DNA of 64,000 bases from Litchfieldella anticariensis FP35 = DSM 16096. GTDB lineage: Bacteria > Pseudomonadota > Gammaproteobacteria > Pseudomonadales > Halomonadaceae. The stretch covers positions 1,336,073-1,400,072 of the forward strand of contig NZ_KE332377.1 of the NCBI RefSeq assembly GCF_000409775.1. Reading direction: 5' to 3'. Both the position numbers and the translations under genes were made by a program. The notes under the pieces are model-generated. The model was given only the letters and a program-made list of their open reading frames with translations, did not search any database and was not told the DNA's origin. This document shows, one piece after another, positions 53,129 through 62,103 of the stretch (positions are counted from its first letter, which is position 1; every line of letters begins with the position of its first letter).

Positions 53129-53620
53129 ATGAAGCGCCGACATTTTCTGTATCTTTCGCTTGCTGGCGTCACGGCGCTGGGAGTCAGTGGTTGCGGCTTC
53201 CATCTACGCGGCCTAAATACCCCAGTACTGACCTTGGATTCCCTGGCCTTGAACGCTGCCGACGGTGAGCTGACTCCTGTGGTGCGTGAAGCGCTGGAAA
53301 ATGCCGGCACTCGCATCGACGAGCGCGCCCCTCTACAACTCAACCTTGGTCAGGAGCGCTTCCAGGAAGCTTCTCTGACGCACGGGGATGCCGGCAGTCA
53401 GGACGTCGAACTGCGGCTCACCGCCCCCTTCTCGGTACAACGCACTACCGATGGCGCCTATTTGCTCAACCAGCAACAGCTCGATGTCGTCACCACCATC
53501 AGCGTCAGTGACGACGAGCTGTTGGCCCAGGAAGACATCCGAGCAGAAGCCCAAGAGCAATTACGCCGCGATGCCGCACGACAATTGATCGAGCGGCTGC
53601 GGCCCTTGGCTGAACGTTAA
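53129..53620 (+). CDS. lptE: LPS-assembly lipoprotein LptE
   Basis: A 163-residue outer-membrane lipoprotein that plugs the LptD barrel. The signal peptide ends in the lipobox VSGC with Cys22, followed by the family GFHLRG. ATG 53129 follows AAGGGA; a start at 53105 would add non-signal residues. It sits between leuS and holA in the conserved order. Confidence 0.93.
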   Translation: MKRRHFLYLSLAGVTALGVSGCGFHLRGLNTPVLTLDSLALNAADGELTPVVREALENAGTRIDERAPLQLNLGQERFQEASLTHGDAGSQDVELRLTAPFSVQRTTDGAYLLNQQQLDVVTTISVSDDELLAQEDIRAEAQEQLRRDAARQLIERLRPLAER

Positions 53621-53632
53621 CCGAGCCATGCC

Positions 53633-54691
53633 ATGAAAGTCTTCCCTGACAAGCTCCCCGAGACCCTGGCCAAGAAACTCCCACCGGTGGTGATCGTCGC
53701 CGGTGACGAACCCTTGATCCACATGGAAGCTTGCGATGCCGTACGCGCCAGGGCTCGCGAACAAGGCATCGAGGAGCGCGAGATCCTGCATGTCGAGAAT
53801 GGCTTCCAGTGGGGCCGGTTACTCGAATCCGCCGCTAGCCTGTCGCTGTTTGCTTCCGCCAAGCTGATCGAGTTACGTCTCGGGAGCCAGTCCCCAGGGC
53901 AGGAAGGCAGCAAGGCCTTGGAGGGTTATGCCGAGAGACTTCAGGACAGTGACAACGTGTTGTTGATCTCTGCCGCCAAGCTCGACCGCAAGCTGCAGCA
54001 GAGCAAGTGGTTCAAGGCAATGGACAAGGCAGGCTTGTACGTTCCGGTTTGGCCAGTGGACCATCAGCGCCTGGGATTCTGGATGCGCGATCGTGCCGGC
54101 CGCTATGGCCTGACGCTGGACATGGATGCCGCTCGCCTGCTTGGCGAGCGTACCGAGGGCAATCTGCTGGCTGCCGATCAGGAACTGCAGAAACTGGCAC
54201 TGCTGCTACCGCCCGGCTCCCGTCTGGATGCTGCCACCATCGCCGGAGGGGTCGAAGACAGCGCGCGCTTCGATGTCTTTACTCTGGCTGACGCCTGCCT
54301 GCGCGGTGAGCGTGAGCGCGCCTCACGCATCATCCGCGGCCTGCGCGGTGAAGGCGTGGAAGCCCCGATCATCCTGTGGTCCTTGACCCGAGAGCTACGC
54401 ACCTTGTTGTCGCTGTATCAACATCTCGACCAAGGCCAGAGCTTCGAGCACGCCTGCAAGGCCCAGAAGCCGCCAATCTTCGACAAACGTCGCCCAGCCT
54501 ACCAGCAGGCTCTGAACCGTCTGCCGGTCAAGCGCCTGCACAAGCTGCTGCTATTCTCACAGCGCCTCGACCTGGCGATAAAGGGCGCCAGCGACATTCC
54601 ACTGTGGGACGGCCTGCACGACCTGGCCCTGACGCTCGCCGGCGGACGCGGGCTGCTGGCGGAATCGCCGCTGTCCTATAAGGTTAGCTGA
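53633..54691 (+). CDS. holA: DNA polymerase III delta subunit
   Basis: A 352-residue clamp-loader subunit that opens the sliding clamp. The N-terminal AAA+-like domain has VVIVAGDEPLIHMEACDAVR. The GxxxQ-type ADQELQKLALL helix is near residue 180 and the C-terminal collar domain follows. It starts 12 bases after lptE. Its end overlaps the remnant gene on the opposite strand by eight bases. Confidence 0.94.
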   Translation: MKVFPDKLPETLAKKLPPVVIVAGDEPLIHMEACDAVRARAREQGIEEREILHVENGFQWGRLLESAASLSLFASAKLIELRLGSQSPGQEGSKALEGYAERLQDSDNVLLISAAKLDRKLQQSKWFKAMDKAGLYVPVWPVDHQRLGFWMRDRAGRYGLTLDMDAARLLGERTEGNLLAADQELQKLALLLPPGSRLDAATIAGGVEDSARFDVFTLADACLRGERERASRIIRGLRGEGVEAPIILWSLTRELRTLLSLYQHLDQGQSFEHACKAQKPPIFDKRRPAYQQALNRLPVKRLHKLLLFSQRLDLAIKGASDIPLWDGLHDLALTLAGGRGLLAESPLSYKVS

Positions 54692-54881
54692 CGTTCTTTG
54701 CATGAAGCTCAGGTGAACGCCTGCCCGTCGACCTATGCCTTTGTGTCGTCATCTGCTCGATGAATTCTTCACTACGACGTTGCGCCGGCCGCTCCTTCAG
54801 TCCTGCCCAATAGGCTTCAAACTCGGGGCGCTTGTTGATCGCACCGCACTGCATGCCCCAACCCAAATCATTATGCCACAT
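54684..54881 (-). pseudogene. Remnant of a glutathione S-transferase C-terminus
   Basis: A 65-codon frame whose core (WGMQCGAINKRPEFEAYWAG, then LKERPAQRR) has the shape of the last helices of many glutathione S-transferases. The GSH-binding thioredoxin half is missing, and an in-frame stop lies five codons before the ATG. It overlaps the end of holA. It abuts a second remnant, so deletion and decay are likely. Confidence 0.5.
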
Positions 54882-54894
54882 GGCTATTTACTTC

Positions 54895-55172
54895 TCATTT
54901 AATCCCATTGGGATCTGCAACAGCAATACCGTCGTCCAACCGGGAAAACACTTGACCTTCCCGACGCATAGACATTGATTCCAGAGCTTCCTCGACAACC
55001 ATATTGAAGCCTAATCGCGCACCAAGGGAATCAGACTTCCTGTCGCGGCTGGATAAAGCTCGAAAACGACATCACCAATCTTTGATGAACAGTAGCGCTG
55101 ATTATCCAAAAAACGCACCCCTAGCCGAAAAACAGGCACATCAACCGTGCTGTAAGTCCACACCGTATTGAA
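54895..55172 (-). pseudogene. Frameshifted VOC (glyoxalase/bleomycin-resistance fold) remnant
   Basis: Two minus-strand frames together give a VOC-like C-terminal half. One frame reads KIGDVVFELYPAATG and stops. Another continues SDSLGARLGFNMVVEE and ends DDGIAVADPNGIK at 54895. The change of frame is near 55040. The FELYP and the final ADPNG match the VOC family. No start or N-terminal motif is visible. Each piece is shorter than 60 codons. Confidence 0.5.
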
Positions 55173-55372
55173 ACCACGTTACTATTGGGCTACGTGGCCA
55201 CTACAAAGCTGTAGGACGCAGTGGCATTGATCGCCCAAGGACCTTCAAACACTGGCATGAACTATCGAAGTCTCGCAGGTTCCTGCCAAGATCACACAAG
55301 CTCATGAGCCTGAAACCGTGTTGACGGGGTCGGAAAGAATGACAACAACGTTACTCCGAAGAGCAACGCAGC

Positions 55373-57502
55373 ATGCCTGAAATATCGATGCTTTCACCGA
55401 AACCTGGTTCTTCGGTCGAAAGATACATTCGCTCTATCGGCCGATACTATATTAGCGCCACCATCATCATGACTCTGCTCATTGGAGCAACTTATCTGAC
55501 GGTCAAGATCGCACTTGACCGCCATGCGATACAGCAGGAAATCAGTTTTCTGACCAGCCGTCAGTTCATCCGATTTCAGCAACTCGCCAATCAGACACGC
55601 GCGGTCATGAGCGCATCCGCCGATCCCGATCTGCCCGAATACATCATCCAGCCGATGCTTGGCGATGTGCGTGAAGCCATTGCCGATATTCGAGGCATAA
55701 TGAGTCGGCTGAAGACCATGCACAGGCGCCTGAGCGATAATCTCCTAGAGCGGATCACCCCTCAGGACTCAGCGGATGAAGACCTCTACCTCGACCTCAA
55801 CCGGCGGCTCGAGGTTTTTCTCTCACGCGCCGAAAGAGTGGTCGATACCAGCCGCGAAGACCGGCGGCGGCGATACACCTTCTGGGGGCCAATCGACTTC
55901 GCGGCCTCGGCCGACAGCATCCTCATGCGCCACTTCAACGATCTCATCCAACAAGCCCACAACCGCAGCGACGCCAGCATCGGCAACGCGGTGTCGATCA
56001 GCACTGCCCTTCTTCTCATGCTCGCGGTGATTTCCATTCTGGCAAGCATCGTCCTGTTCTATCCGTTATTGAAAAAGTTGCGCAGCGAACACCATCGGAA
56101 AATGGACTTCGAGCACAAACTCACCCACCTTGCCCAGACGGATGCACTCACCGCGCTCAAGAACCGCTCCTTTTTCAATTCAGCGCTCAACGATCTGTTC
56201 CGCCGTTTTGAAAGGGACGGCACCGGTTTCTCCATACTGCTCGTCGACCTGGACCACTTCAAGGCGATCAACGACAGCTTTGGCCATCCAGCCGGCGATG
56301 CCACGCTTCACCATGTCGCACGTACTTTCCGCAACGTCTTCCGCACCGACGACATCATTGCCCGTATCGGCGGGGATGAATTCGCTGTTCTGCTGCCCGG
56401 TATCGGTGATGAAGCCCATCTCAACGCAATAGCCGATCGTGTCGTCAGTGCGATAGCAGTGGATTTCCCGTACGAGGACAACACACTGCGGATATCGGCC
56501 AGCGTCGGCGGTGCCACTGTTCCCACTCATGCAACGGATGAATCCGGCCTCGTCCGTGTCGCCGACCTTGCACTCTATGCCGCCAAGAGCGGGCGGAACA
56601 ATGCCGTCGTCTTCGACGAAGCGACACTCGCCTCGCAACTGGAACAGAATGAAATGGCTGCAGCTCTCGTCGGCGCGGCCGACCGCGACGAGTTCATCGT
56701 GCATTATCAACCCAAGGTTGGCCTGAGGAAGGGAGACCACCTGGGGTTCGAGGCGCTCGTCCGTTGGAATCACCCCACACTTGGCCTGCTTGCGCCGGGC
56801 GCTTTTCTGCCCTTGATGGAAGACCCACGTCTCATCGGTGACATGACATGCGCTGTCGCAAGGGGCGTATGCCGCGATCTCAAGGCATGGAATGAGGCTG
56901 GGCTTCTGCCCCGGCCCGTCGCCATCAACCTGCCGGAGGCGCTTCTGATCAACGAGAATGGGTTCGAAATACTCGCCTCGGCTATCCGCGAATACGACCT
57001 CGATTGGCACAACCTGACCATCGAGGTGACGGAGGATGTTTTCCTCAACCGATATGCCGAGCGCATACATGCATCGATGACGCGCTTCCGCGAACAAGGA
57101 GTATCCATTGCGCTCGATGATTTCGGAACCGGCTTTGCCTCACTCCTGCATCTACGCGACTTTCCCTTCGACGAGTTGAAAATCGATCGCGGTTTCGTCG
57201 CCGATATCGGGCTAGACAACCGATCCGAACAGATCATCCAGGCGATGGTCGATCTGTCACGCAATCTAGGCAAGCGCTGCGTAGCGGAAGGCATCGAAAC
57301 CGAAGCACAGCGCGAGTTCCTTCTGGAGGCGGGTTGCGAAATCGGCCAGGGATACCTGTTCGCCAAGCCAATGCCGGGTAGCGAAGTCAAAGGGCGCTGG
57401 CTGAAGAAATCCGGAACCGCTCGGCACCTGCAAGGCATTGAATCGCCCGATTCCGCAACGCACATGGTGGGCGCCGACACCTCGACCTTGAATGCGCGCT
57501 GA
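55373..57502 (+). CDS. Membrane GGDEF-EAL protein with a periplasmic sensor, partner of two binding proteins
   Basis: A 709-residue protein. Membrane segments lie near 25-47 and 208-230, and about 160 residues between them form a helical periplasmic domain. The cytoplasmic part has a GGDEF domain with RIGGDEF near 333-337 and an RTDD inhibitory site five residues earlier. The EAL domain (from about 440) has FEALVRW near 459, AINLPE, EVTED, DDFGTG, KIDRGF and EGIETEAQ. Both active sites look complete, so it could make and break c-di-GMP. It is followed 49 bases later by two solute-binding proteins with no permease. The layout recalls MbaA-NspS, and the periplasmic domain may be read by the binding proteins. 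That link is inferred. Confidence 0.88.
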   Translation: MPEISMLSPKPGSSVERYIRSIGRYYISATIIMTLLIGATYLTVKIALDRHAIQQEISFLTSRQFIRFQQLANQTRAVMSASADPDLPEYIIQPMLGDVREAIADIRGIMSRLKTMHRRLSDNLLERITPQDSADEDLYLDLNRRLEVFLSRAERVVDTSREDRRRRYTFWGPIDFAASADSILMRHFNDLIQQAHNRSDASIGNAVSISTALLLMLAVISILASIVLFYPLLKKLRSEHHRKMDFEHKLTHLAQTDALTALKNRSFFNSALNDLFRRFERDGTGFSILLVDLDHFKAINDSFGHPAGDATLHHVARTFRNVFRTDDIIARIGGDEFAVLLPGIGDEAHLNAIADRVVSAIAVDFPYEDNTLRISASVGGATVPTHATDESGLVRVADLALYAAKSGRNNAVVFDEATLASQLEQNEMAAALVGAADRDEFIVHYQPKVGLRKGDHLGFEALVRWNHPTLGLLAPGAFLPLMEDPRLIGDMTCAVARGVCRDLKAWNEAGLLPRPVAINLPEALLINENGFEILASAIREYDLDWHNLTIEVTEDVFLNRYAERIHASMTRFREQGVSIALDDFGTGFASLLHLRDFPFDELKIDRGFVADIGLDNRSEQIIQAMVDLSRNLGKRCVAEGIETEAQREFLLEAGCEIGQGYLFAKPMPGSEVKGRWLKKSGTARHLQGIESPDSATHMVGADTSTLNAR

Positions 57503-57551
57503 AGTCACCGACAGCGGAATTCGGGTGATAGCGGATTAACAGGAAAAACGG

Positions 57552-58805
57552 ATGAAACTGCTGTTGAAAGGTCTTTGTCTGGCAGCAACCATGATGGCCT
57601 CCAACGCCCAGAATGCCGCCCTCGCCGCCCCAGGCATCACGGTCGACGTCGTGCATTACTGGGTATCGAAGAGCGAATCCGCGGCGCTCGATGTTTACCG
57701 ACAGGCCTGGACCCGGACCGGTAACCATTGGGTGGACCTGCCTGCCGATAGCGAAGCTGCCGTCAAACGGATCGTCAGCGACCGCATCGCCAATGGCTAT
57801 TCACCGGCGGTAATGCAGTGGAATGTGGACGAGGGTGCCAGGGAACTACCCGAGATGGGGATCGTCAATGACATCGAACCGGTCGCACGGGAAGAGCATT
57901 GGCGCGACCTGCTGCCCGGCTTCGTGCTCGAACGCATCAGCTATCAGGGCACGGTGTATTTCGCGCCATCGGATATCCACGTCGAGAACTGGCTCTGGAC
58001 CAGCCGGGAGATCTTCGACGAACTCGGCCTCGCGACACCCGAAACCTGGGACGATATCTTCGCGGCCGCCGACCGAATCGAGGCAGCGGGCTACCTGCCT
58101 ATCGCCCTTGGCGCGAGCCCCTGGGAAATCGCGTTGCTCTTCCACAACATCATGTATTACGCGATGGGCGCGGAGGGGTATTCGCGGGTTTTCAACGGCG
58201 ATGCGGAAGCGGTGCTCGACCCACGCATGCTGGATGCGCTCGATCTGTTGCGCCGTGTATCCCGCTATGTCGCCCCATCGGCGGCCCGTGAGGGCAAGAC
58301 CTGGGCGGATGCCACCGCCATGGTCGGGCGCGGCGAGGCCGGCATGCAATTCATGGGCGACTGGGCCAAGGGCGAGCTCGTTTCACTCGGCTACACCGCC
58401 GACCGTGACTTTGGTTGCAACCTCACACCAGGCACCGCGATCTCCCATTTCACCGTGATCGATGCCTTTGCCTTCCCGCTGACCACCCACGAGAGCGAGA
58501 CCCAGGCGCAACAGGCGTTCGCGCGTATGGTGCTCGCTCCCGACAATCAGCTCGCGTTCAGCCGCCTCAAGGGCTCGCTGCCGGTACGCACCGACGTCGA
58601 TCCCAAAAGGCTCGACCACTGCGGCCAGTTGGGGCTGCAGAGGCTCTTGAATGAAGACACCGTGGACGGCGTCGTACACTCGAGGGCAATGCCATCACAT
58701 GTGGCGGTCGTCTGGATCGACATACTCGCCGATTTTTTTGACGACGATACCATCTCGAGCCAGACCGCCCAGCAACGCTTGCATCAGCTTGCCAGCGAGG
58801 GCTGA
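57552..58805 (+). CDS. Periplasmic solute-binding protein, family 1 type (copy 1)
   Basis: A 417-residue exported protein of the carbohydrate-binding (COG1653/UgpB-like) kind. The signal peptide (1-26) ends near AALAA. Typical patterns are YWVSKSESAALDVYRQAW at the N-terminus, PSDIHVENWLWTSREIFDELG and GRGEAGMQFMGDWAKGE. No ABC permease or ATPase gene is near. The next gene is a close paralogue. It lies 49 bases after the GGDEF-EAL gene, so I infer a sensory role, with ligand unknown. The ribosome-binding site is AGGAAA. Confidence 0.88.
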   Translation: MKLLLKGLCLAATMMASNAQNAALAAPGITVDVVHYWVSKSESAALDVYRQAWTRTGNHWVDLPADSEAAVKRIVSDRIANGYSPAVMQWNVDEGARELPEMGIVNDIEPVAREEHWRDLLPGFVLERISYQGTVYFAPSDIHVENWLWTSREIFDELGLATPETWDDIFAAADRIEAAGYLPIALGASPWEIALLFHNIMYYAMGAEGYSRVFNGDAEAVLDPRMLDALDLLRRVSRYVAPSAAREGKTWADATAMVGRGEAGMQFMGDWAKGELVSLGYTADRDFGCNLTPGTAISHFTVIDAFAFPLTTHESETQAQQAFARMVLAPDNQLAFSRLKGSLPVRTDVDPKRLDHCGQLGLQRLLNEDTVDGVVHSRAMPSHVAVVWIDILADFFDDDTISSQTAQQRLHQLASEG

Positions 58806-58865
58806 CGGGCCGCTGGCACAGAAACGACTCTGTATCCGGAGTTAAGAAGGAAAGCGATAGTTCCG

Positions 58866-60116
58866 ATGAAACCTTCATTAAGCGCCCTCTTTTTCACAGC
58901 AACCATGATGGCCGCGAGTTCACAAGGGCCTGCCGTCGCCGACGAGCGCAGCACAGTCGACGTCGTGCATTTCTGGATATCGAAAAGCGAGTCCGCGGCA
59001 CTCGACGTTTACAGACAGGCCTGGACCGGTGCCGGAAACCGCTGGGTGGATCTTCCGGCGGCAGACAAGGGAGCGGTACAGCGGATTGTCAGTGAACGGA
59101 TTGCCAATGGCTACCCGCCAGCCGTGATGCAGTGGAACGCGAACGAGGGCTCCCATGAGTTACCTGAAATGGGGATCGTGCAGGATATCGATCCTGTGGC
59201 ACGGAAAGATCACTGGCGCGATGTGCTCCCCAGTTTCGTTCTCGATCGGATCAGCTACCAGGGCGAGGTGTATTTCGCGCCGTCGGATATTCACGCCGAA
59301 AACTGGCTCTGGACCAGCCAGAAGATATTCGATGAGCTGGGGCTGGAAACACCGAAGACATGGGACGACATATTCATGGCCGCCGACCGGATCAAAGCGG
59401 CGGGGTATCTGCCTGTTGCGATGGGCTCCGGCCCATGGGAAGCTTCGCTGCTCTTCAATGACATCATGTACTACATGATGGGAGACGCGGGATATTCGCG
59501 GCTCATCGACGCGGAGGCGGAAGCCGTCCTCGATCCACGCATGCTGGATGCGCTCGATATGCTTCGGCGTCTATCCCGTTATGTCGAACCGCCGGCGGCA
59601 CGGGCGGACAAGACCTGGGCGGACGCCACCGCCATGATCGGGCGCGGCGAGGCCGGCATGCAATTCATGGGCGATTGGGCCAAGGGCGAGCTCATTTCCC
59701 TCGGTTATGCCGCTGACCGGGACTTCGGTTGCAACCTCGCGCCCGGCACCTCGATTGCCTATTTCACGGTAATCGATGCCTTTGCCTTCCCGCTCACCAC
59801 CCGCGAAGGCGAGACCCAGGCGCAACAGGCGTTCGCCCGCATGGTGCTCGCCCCCAACAATCAGGTCGCGTTCAGCCGCCTCAAGGGCTCGCTGCCGGTA
59901 CGAACCGACATCGATCCCGCCGGACTCGATCGTTGCGGTCGACTAGGGCTACATATGCTCATGAACGACGAACACAGGGTCAGCGCGCAATCGATGGCCA
60001 TGCCCTCGCAAATGTCGGAAGGCTGGATAGGAGTCCTGAGCGATTTCTTCAATGACGAATCCATCTCCAGCCGAACCGCTCAGCAGCGTCTGTATCAGGT
60101 GATCAAGCAGGGTTGA
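58866..60116 (+). CDS. Periplasmic solute-binding protein, family 1 type (copy 2)
   Basis: A 416-residue paralogue of the previous gene, with most residues identical along the full length. The signal peptide (1-25) ends AVA. Shared patterns include WISKSESAALDVYRQAW and GRGEAGMQFMGDWAKGE. Some stretches are identical at the DNA level for over 30 bases. The C-terminal 60 residues differ most. This suggests recent tandem duplication, with possible change of ligand. It starts 60 bases after copy 1. Confidence 0.88.
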   Translation: MKPSLSALFFTATMMAASSQGPAVADERSTVDVVHFWISKSESAALDVYRQAWTGAGNRWVDLPAADKGAVQRIVSERIANGYPPAVMQWNANEGSHELPEMGIVQDIDPVARKDHWRDVLPSFVLDRISYQGEVYFAPSDIHAENWLWTSQKIFDELGLETPKTWDDIFMAADRIKAAGYLPVAMGSGPWEASLLFNDIMYYMMGDAGYSRLIDAEAEAVLDPRMLDALDMLRRLSRYVEPPAARADKTWADATAMIGRGEAGMQFMGDWAKGELISLGYAADRDFGCNLAPGTSIAYFTVIDAFAFPLTTREGETQAQQAFARMVLAPNNQVAFSRLKGSLPVRTDIDPAGLDRCGRLGLHMLMNDEHRVSAQSMAMPSQMSEGWIGVLSDFFNDESISSRTAQQRLYQVIKQG

Positions 60117-60158
60117 ACAGGCCACCGTCACAGGAATAGTTCGATTCGAAGGCGAATA

Positions 60159-60530
60159 TCAGGCATGGTGAGGGGGCTTGATCAGGCTCTCGGCCGGAAT
60201 GCCGAACATTTCGTGAAGTTTCCAGACCATGGCAAGGGTCAGGTTCCGCTTGCCATTCAGGATCTCATAGACGCGGTTACGCCGGCCAATGGCGGGTTCG
60301 AGATCCTTGGGCGTGAGCCCCTGCTGCTCCATGCGAAACTTGATGGCCTCGATGGGGTCCGGCAGGTCCACGGGAAAGTGCTTGGCCTCGTAGGCCTCGA
60401 CCAGCGTCATGAGGATCTCGAAGCGGTCGCCCTCTTCGCTGCCAGGTTCCGGCTCATTGTCAAAGTAGGCGGACACTTCCCTCAGGGCGGCTCGGTAATC
60501 GTCCTCGCTGCGAATGGGGCGAATATCCAT
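60159..60530 (-). CDS. higA: HigA-type antitoxin
   Basis: A 123-residue protein. The C-terminal helix-turn-helix has LTPKDLEPAIGRRNRVYEIL, then NGKRNLTLAMVWKLHEMFGI. The N-terminal 60 residues are acidic. It follows higB by three bases. Members bind the toxin and repress the operon. HigBA is the toxin-first arrangement, as seen here. Confidence 0.87.
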   Translation of the reverse strand: MDIRPIRSEDDYRAALREVSAYFDNEPEPGSEEGDRFEILMTLVEAYEAKHFPVDLPDPIEAIKFRMEQQGLTPKDLEPAIGRRNRVYEILNGKRNLTLAMVWKLHEMFGIPAESLIKPPHHA

Positions 60531-60533
60531 GGG

Positions 60534-60836
60534 TTACTCCATCTCTATGGTTTCGGCATCCACCTTGTCATAGTGCGCGTGAGTGCCGATGAACTTGATG
60601 TAGACCGCGCCGAACCGGTAGGCAACAGCGACGATCAACCGGTAGTCGTTGCCCTTGATGTTGAACACGACACGCTTATTGCCTACTGGACTGGCGCTCC
60701 GATACTTGGCCTTGATGTCATGCGCATCTTTCCAGTCAGCATGCTTCACTTCATCGATCCAGGCTTCCAGTGGTACCTTGGCATCAGGGTGCTGTGCCCA
60801 GAAGTCGCGCAGATTCTTGATGGCAATGATCCTCAT
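60534..60836 (-). CDS. higB: HigB-type toxin (mRNA interferase)
   Basis: A 100-residue RelE-fold toxin with patterns LRDFWAQHPDAKVPLEAW, VGNKRVVFNIKGNDYRLIV and FIGTHAHYDKV, which are typical of HigB. It cleaves mRNA on the ribosome. ATG 60836 begins MRIIAIKNLRDFW; an ATG at 60854 lies inside the operator palindrome and is unlikely. It is upstream of higA. Confidence 0.88.
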   Translation of the reverse strand: MRIIAIKNLRDFWAQHPDAKVPLEAWIDEVKHADWKDAHDIKAKYRSASPVGNKRVVFNIKGNDYRLIVAVAYRFGAVYIKFIGTHAHYDKVDAETIEME

Positions 60837-60847
60837 CGGTCCATCTT

Positions 60848-60862
60848 GTCCCATTATGGGAC
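60848..60862. promoter_or_regulatory. Operator-like palindrome of higBA
   Basis: Perfect GTCCCAT-T-ATGGGAC, 12 bases upstream of the higB start. The minus-strand CATAAT within it could be the -10 box, so HigA binding would block RNA polymerase. A -35 box is not clear. Confidence 0.6.
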
Positions 60863-60996
60863 CCCATGCAAGAAGAGAAGTTCCCAAGACGGGACAGAGT
60901 GGCAGTGGAATGCATGCCGCGCACTGCTAGAGGTAAGCGCGGAGTGGTCCGCCATGGGCTCGGCGTGGCAGGACATTTCGCCAAAATTGGTCGCTC

Positions 60997-61464
60997 CTAC
61001 TCCACCCCAGTTCCACTGACCAACCGGTATGTGAGCGCCGCGGTGGCACCGAACGCCAGATGTGCAGCGAAGGTGATCGGATCGCGCACCGCAGCAAACC
61101 AGGGGAACAGGGCGGTGAACCCATACAGGTTGACGGCGAACAGCGCGGCGCCGAACAGTAGGCCGACGATCAACCCCGGCAGCAGCAGCCGCCGCAAGAC
61201 CAGCATCGCAATTGCGATCCCGTACGCGATGGAGAGCGCGAAGTGCACCAGGGTAGCCACCGAAAACACCAGCGGCACGAACGACGCCGGCGGTGGCAGC
61301 ACATCCTGCCCAAGCACGATCGCGGCCACGAACCGCGCATCGCGGTAGAGAGTCTCGGGCAGCGGATGGCCGAATACCGCCCACAGGACGATCTGTAGCG
61401 CAGTTGCCACGATCCCGGCGACAATGCCCGCCCATATCGCGGCGCGCCAATCGATCGCTCGCAT
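60997..61464 (-). CDS. Small four-segment membrane protein of unknown function
   Basis: A 155-residue protein with about four hydrophobic segments (10-30, 58-85, 90-112 and 125-145). I do not recognise it. The ATG at 61464 follows AGAGGA. It begins 18 bases after the LysE-type gene on the same strand, and is probably co-transcribed with it. The 160-base gap to higB holds the higBA operator. Confidence 0.7.
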   Translation of the reverse strand: MRAIDWRAAIWAGIVAGIVATALQIVLWAVFGHPLPETLYRDARFVAAIVLGQDVLPPPASFVPLVFSVATLVHFALSIAYGIAIAMLVLRRLLLPGLIVGLLFGAALFAVNLYGFTALFPWFAAVRDPITFAAHLAFGATAALTYRLVSGTGVE

Positions 61465-61482
61465 CCGGTCGTCCTCTGGTCA

Positions 61483-62103
61483 TCACTCTCTGCGAGCCAC
61501 CAGTAACCCCACCCCGGCACTGGCCAATAGCCCGGCACAACAACGGTTGAACCATTGCCGCATGGCCGGGCGCGAGAACCAGTGCCGCAAGAAAGCCCCG
61601 AAACATGCATAAGCCGCTATCGCTATCCACTCCAGCATCAGGAACGAGGTGCCCAATACGAAGAACTGCCAGGCGACATTACCTGCGGGATCCACGAACT
61701 GGGGAAGAAACGCCGTGAATATCAGAATTGCTTTGGGATTTCCCGCCGCCAACAGAAATTCCTGCCTGGCAAGCCCGACCAATGTCATATTCTTCATTGG
61801 CGCCATGTCTTCACCGGACGCTCCAGCCACCCACAACTGGAAGGCCAACCAGAATAGATAGCAGGCACCTAACACCTTGACGATGAAGAAAAGTCGTTCC
61901 GATGCAAGCAAGACGGTCGCCAAACCCGATGCGGCAAGAGCGATCATAATCACGAATGCCGACAACCTGCCGATACCAGCCAGGCACGCGGTCCGCACAC
62001 CATAATGCTTGGCATTGCTCATCGACATGAGATTGTTCGGCCCCGGCGCCATGTTCAGCGCGAAACAAGCCGGAACGAAGAAAAGCAGTGTGGTCATGTT
62101 CAT
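61483..62103 (-). CDS. LysE/RhtB-family amino acid exporter
   Basis: A 206-residue protein with six hydrophobic segments. The family motif APGPNNLMSMSNA lies at residues 19-31 and GNPKAILIFTAFLPQFVDP near the middle. Such proteins export amino acids or related compounds. The substrate is unknown. The start at 62103 gives the usual N-terminus. Confidence 0.9.
   Translation of the reverse strand: MNMTTLLFFVPACFALNMAPGPNNLMSMSNAKHYGVRTACLAGIGRLSAFVIMIALAASGLATVLLASERLFFIVKVLGACYLFWLAFQLWVAGASGEDMAPMKNMTLVGLARQEFLLAAGNPKAILIFTAFLPQFVDPAGNVAWQFFVLGTSFLMLEWIAIAAYACFGAFLRHWFSRPAMRQWFNRCCAGLLASAGVGLLVARRE

Noticed and set aside
55174-55197. CCACGT ... ACGTGG inverted repeat upstream of the GGDEF-EAL gene
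   Set aside because: Only six-base arms with a 12-base spacer; expected by chance at this length.
60854-61630. 258-codon minus-strand frame
   Set aside because: It overlaps the 155-codon membrane gene and the LysE gene in another frame, and is rich in Arg, Gly and Cys without structure; a shadow frame.
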